Shown: piece by piece, positions 60,893 to 64,000 of the stretch | Layout: each line of letters opens with the position of its first letter | Numbering within the stretch: the stretch's first letter is position 1 | NCBI GenBank assembly: GCA_035079385.1 | Contig: JAVHKY010000035.1 | Location: 744,001 to 808,000 of the forward strand | Reading direction: 5' to 3' | Length of the DNA stretch: 64,000 bases | Origin: Aspidiotus rigidus | Lineage: Eukaryota > Arthropoda > Insecta > Hemiptera > Diaspididae | Position numbers and translations under genes: made by a program | The notes under the pieces: generated by a model | The model's database searches: none | Seen by the model: the letters and a program-made list of their open reading frames with translations, nothing else | Told to the model about the DNA's origin: nothing

Positions 60893-61107
60893 ATTCCGCC
60901 TCTCTATATTTACAGGATTCATCAGGTCAAAGTTACGGATTACGTCATACTTCTCCCTGAGTACAATTTCCAGTCCTTTATCTAAGTTAAAGTCATTTAT
61001 GACGTCATCAATGACTTGTCTTTCCATTTGATGACGTCATAGGTATTATGTTGATGATCTAAATTAGTATAGTATGCTAGGGGCTCCATATTATACTGTA
61101 CTAGCGG

Positions 61108-62075
61108 TTGGCAACGCGCCTCCGGCGCGCCTGACCGCTAGCTGTGTGTTGAGTAGATATCTGTGTTTTATAGGTATCTGTATCTTGTAGGTATGTGTGT
61201 TTTGTAGGTATCTTGGAATTCAGATGAATTTTTAAAAAAGAAACAGTGGAAAGAGTTTTGCAAAATTCACAACTATTCAGTTCAAAAATAAGAAAATAGA
61301 CACCAAAAACTGCGACTGTACTTATAAAAATATATCAAAGTTCCGAGTCGCACAAAAATAAAATCACCAAATTAAATTTTTTACACACTAATTCACTTGA
61401 GAGCTGACTTAACGCGTGAAGCCTGTATTCATCGCAGCAGAATACAGACAAATCCATTGACATTTTGCCAGTCCCTAAGAAAACACACGGACAACAGGTA
61501 AAAAAAAAGGGTAATTTCCGCTAGCCCATACGCAGTGCGCACCGTGTCTAGACATTGGTTCTTGTATGAGATACCGGATGTAAAATCCTTTATGTAGGTG
61601 TTTTTAAAACTGTGAATAAAATAACTTACCGTACTTAGTATGGAAGTACAGCGATACTGTAGTCACAAAATTTCCTCCTAAAAATCTGGAACCGAGCTCA
61701 TTCGAAAGGAAATTACAGGGGCTACAATTTTTGTTCTCTTCAATTTTTCATAAAAATGAGTTATACTCGAGTTATCACAATAATTCAATTCTCGAAACTG
61801 CGCCACTCAACGCGCCTAGGTCTAACGTACATGGCAAGCTACACCACCACGTTTTTTTATATTGAAAAAAGTCATTGTTTTCGCCCTTTTTTGAAATTAC
61901 TCAGCACCTTCCCGTCAAATTTTTATTTTTATGAGTCTATGTGCTGCTCTGGGATGAGGACAATATATCCTGAAAGTTTGAAAGCGATCGGCCCAGTAGT
62001 TCTCGAGTTATAAACGGACAGGACGACAGACAGACAGACAGACGGACAAACTTTCTGCTTTATATATTAGAGATA
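61108..62075. mobile_element. Unclassified inserted element with GC hairpin start and CAGA-rich end
   Basis: It interrupts the CRE repeat between its TTCATA-type end (61090-61105) and the CTGATTGGCTCATT start of the next copy (62078). The left end is a compact palindrome, CTAGCGGT ... GGCGCG/CGCGCC ... ACCGCTAG (61110-61141). The right end is GACAGACAGACAGACAGACG followed by a TTTCTGCTTTATATATTAGA tail. The right-end text (GCGATCGGCCCAGTAGTTCT) is of a type common in arthropod genomes, but I cannot name the family. ATATT flanks both sides and may be the duplication. Confidence 0.55.
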
Positions 62076-62849
62076 TTGAACTGATTGGCTCATTCTGATC
62101 CTGCATATTTACAGGATCCATCACATCAAGGTCACTGATTACGTCATACTTCTCCCTGAGCACAATTTCAAGTCCTTTATCCAGTTCAAAGTCATTTATG
62201 ACGTCATCGATGACTTGTCTCTCCAGTTGATTACGTCATTAATCAAACATCGAATACAAGAATTCAAACAACAAAAATAAAGGAAATTCACTAGTTTTTT
62301 GTTTTCATCAATATGATCTTTCTAATTAACCAAAATTCAATGTTTAATATTTAAATTGTTCTCACAGCTCTCCTGAAACTATTGAAACCTCCCAAAACTG
62401 TTCCTCCTTCGACTTTATCAACATGGCGACGGTCCTCTTCTTATCAGTTGCGCATACCTACTTTATATAGTTCCTTATTTACAGAATCCATTAGATCAAG
62501 GTCATTGATGACGTCATATTTCTCGCTGAGTAAAATTTCAAGTCCTTCGACTAAATCAAAAGTCATTCATGACGTCATTCATAACTTATCCATCTAGTAG
62601 ACGACGTCGTAAAACTTCTATTGTATACTAGGGGCTTCATATATGTCAAACTGATTAGCTCATATTGCTCCTCCATGTTTACAGGACCCACCGGGTCAAG
62701 ATCACTGATAACGTCATGCTGCACCATGGGTAAAATTTAAAGTCCCTTAATTGAGTACGAGTCACTGATGACTTATGCTTCCAATTGATGATGTCATTGG
62801 TGATGTGTCTCTTCAATAGACAATGTCATAGAAAAACTTACAACTTCTT

Positions 62850-64000
62850 TCACAGAGTTGAACGAGCGGTGCCGAGAACCGGTTTTATGAAAACGGGGGA
62901 CTTAAAAAAACCACTGGGCTTCCTTTACACGGAGCTCAGAGAACCCGTTCTGTATGGGTTAAATTGAGTTTCAAGAGTCGAGGATGCCTTCTTATCTTAC
63001 GTACCTCAGAAATGGAAATTTCGACATTTGACGTCACTGGGATCTGAAATTTTTTTGAAATCCTTCTACTGTCATGTAATGTGGCTCGAAAATTGAAATT
63101 TTTCCAAGTCTTCCTCCTATCGGCTCAATTTAACAATGGCCAACTCAGTCTCTGTGACGTCATAACCTGACGACGTCGTGGCCAAATTTTTCCAAAAGAC
63201 TTACAGGTTTCCTGTTGAAATTTAGACTTTCATGGAATAAAATGTCGACTTCCGAGCTATGTATGATTCGAGGGGGGCTTGGAAAGATTTCGACTATTTT
63301 TTGAGATATACATGATGGAAGAGAGGATCAGGGAGACTTGAAAAAATAAATGGAACAAAAAATGGTGGAGATTTTTCAAGTTCCCTCCTTATAGTTAGAT
63401 TAGGTTGAATTTTATCTTCCTATCAAGTTAGATTATGTGACCGACCGGCCGGACGGCGGATATTTTTTCCGAAATAACCTCGATAAATGAAAGTCCCTGT
63501 CAATATTTCAAGTCCCTTATCGACTTTAATATCGAAACTACCTTTCTGAATTTCGATTGAATTTATATCGATATGTCGATTTACAGCTTTGATTAAAATA
63601 TACTGTATGTTGGTCCTTGTATAATGGAGGGTAAGGATCGTAACGTTATTTTCGTCTCGCAATTTTTTCTATAGTGTACCTATACTTTATGTTCATGGAG
63701 GTTATTGTTAGGCCTAGGCCTAGCATACCTTAGTAACCACCCGGAATTAGGAGAAAAGGTATTCTTCTGCTCATTAGCCTCAAGTCCTTGAATTAGGTCA
63801 AAAGCTCTCGTCTTCAGACGACGTCACGATCAACCGTACACCAGAGTGACGGCGGATACTTCCACTTTAACTAATGCCCCCGCATAAAAGAGATAAAATT
63901 TTGCTCCATAAAAAGTCATTGAGACCGTGAAAACTTACCTAAAATTTTGACGAAGCTCAAGCCGAATCAAATATCATAGACCTAAAACACACTTCTGTAT
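62850..64000. other. Repeat-derived sequence at the right edge
   Basis: Further dispersed-family units (CCAAGTCTTCCTCCTATC at 63104-63121, GGGGGGCTTGGAAAGATTTC at 63272-63291), a CRE at 63155-63162, and GGCCGGACGGCGGA at 63448-63461 like the GGACGGCGGACGG text near 28930. No gene recognised up to the end. Confidence 0.5.

Larger units (their letters stand above)
59618..62830. repeat. Field of about 180-bp CRE-bearing repeat copies
   Basis: At least six copies share, in order, ATATTTACAGGATCCATCAG, GTCAAGGTCACTGATGACGT, a TCCCTGAGTACAATTTCCAG block, GTCATTTATGACGTCATCGA, TTTCCAGTTGACGACGTCAT, and TATACTAGGGGCTTCATA. Copies: 59773-59959, 60199-60429, 60893-61105, 62077-62250, 62465-62640 and 62655-62830; a partial copy lies at 59618-59700. 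Exact TGACGTCA palindromes fall at 59649, 59879, 60253, 61000, 61032, 62199, 62509 and 62570. The copies have been opened by other insertions. Confidence 0.85.

Overview
This is a eukaryotic, AT-rich, intron-bearing nuclear window. It is almost certainly arthropod and most like an insect. The reasons are GT..AG introns, often under 100 nt, through every conserved gene, a Patj N-terminus that resembles the fly protein, TTAGG-type telomere-like units, and abundant MITE, Helitron and LINE debris. The species cannot be read from sequence alone. No bacterial gene, CRISPR array, tRNA or rRNA was seen.

Layout: (1) 1-2.9 kb is the last coding exon and long 3'UTR of a proline-rich/coiled-coil protein, + strand, whose upstream exons lie outside. 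(2) 2.9-6.0 kb is repeat-rich and includes a 522-bp hAT-type MITE with a perfect 8-bp target duplication. (3) 6.1-11.6 kb is importin-7, 22 exons. (4) 13.2-14.5 kb is the kinetochore protein CENP-L, 5 exons. (5) 16.7-17.9 kb is Rab2 on the - strand, 5 exons, with a palindromic CLEAR/E-box in its promoter. (6) 18.9-21.2 kb is a decayed Helitron-like element. (7) 23.6-25.0 kb is the queuosine salvage glycosylase QNG1, 6 exons. (8) 26.5-30.2 kb, - strand, is an unusual protein whose kinase domain derives from a twitchin/titin-type kinase but has lost key motifs. (9) 34.3-56.5 kb is Patj, 16 exons, with L27 and five PDZ repeats. Its fifth intron is 15.6 kb and contains a complete antisense gene for a secreted gelsolin-like protein (40.5-47.1 kb), a LINE fragment and nested minisatellites. 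(10) 56.5-64 kb is the Patj 3'UTR followed by a field of CRE-bearing repeats invaded by other elements.

The conserved genes are unrelated housekeeping or polarity genes (nuclear import, kinetochore, ER-Golgi/autophagy traffic, queuine salvage, Crumbs-complex polarity), so there is no operon-like logic. The more unusual content is the two fast-evolving - strand genes (kinase-like and gelsolin-like) and an apparently lineage-specific dispersed repeat family. That family has a core containing CCTCCTATCATATATAGCTC, occurs in both orientations across the window, forms one 45-bp tandem array, and served as the target of the hAT insertion. Exon coordinates were read by hand from splice sites, reading phase and family similarity; no search or alignment program was run.
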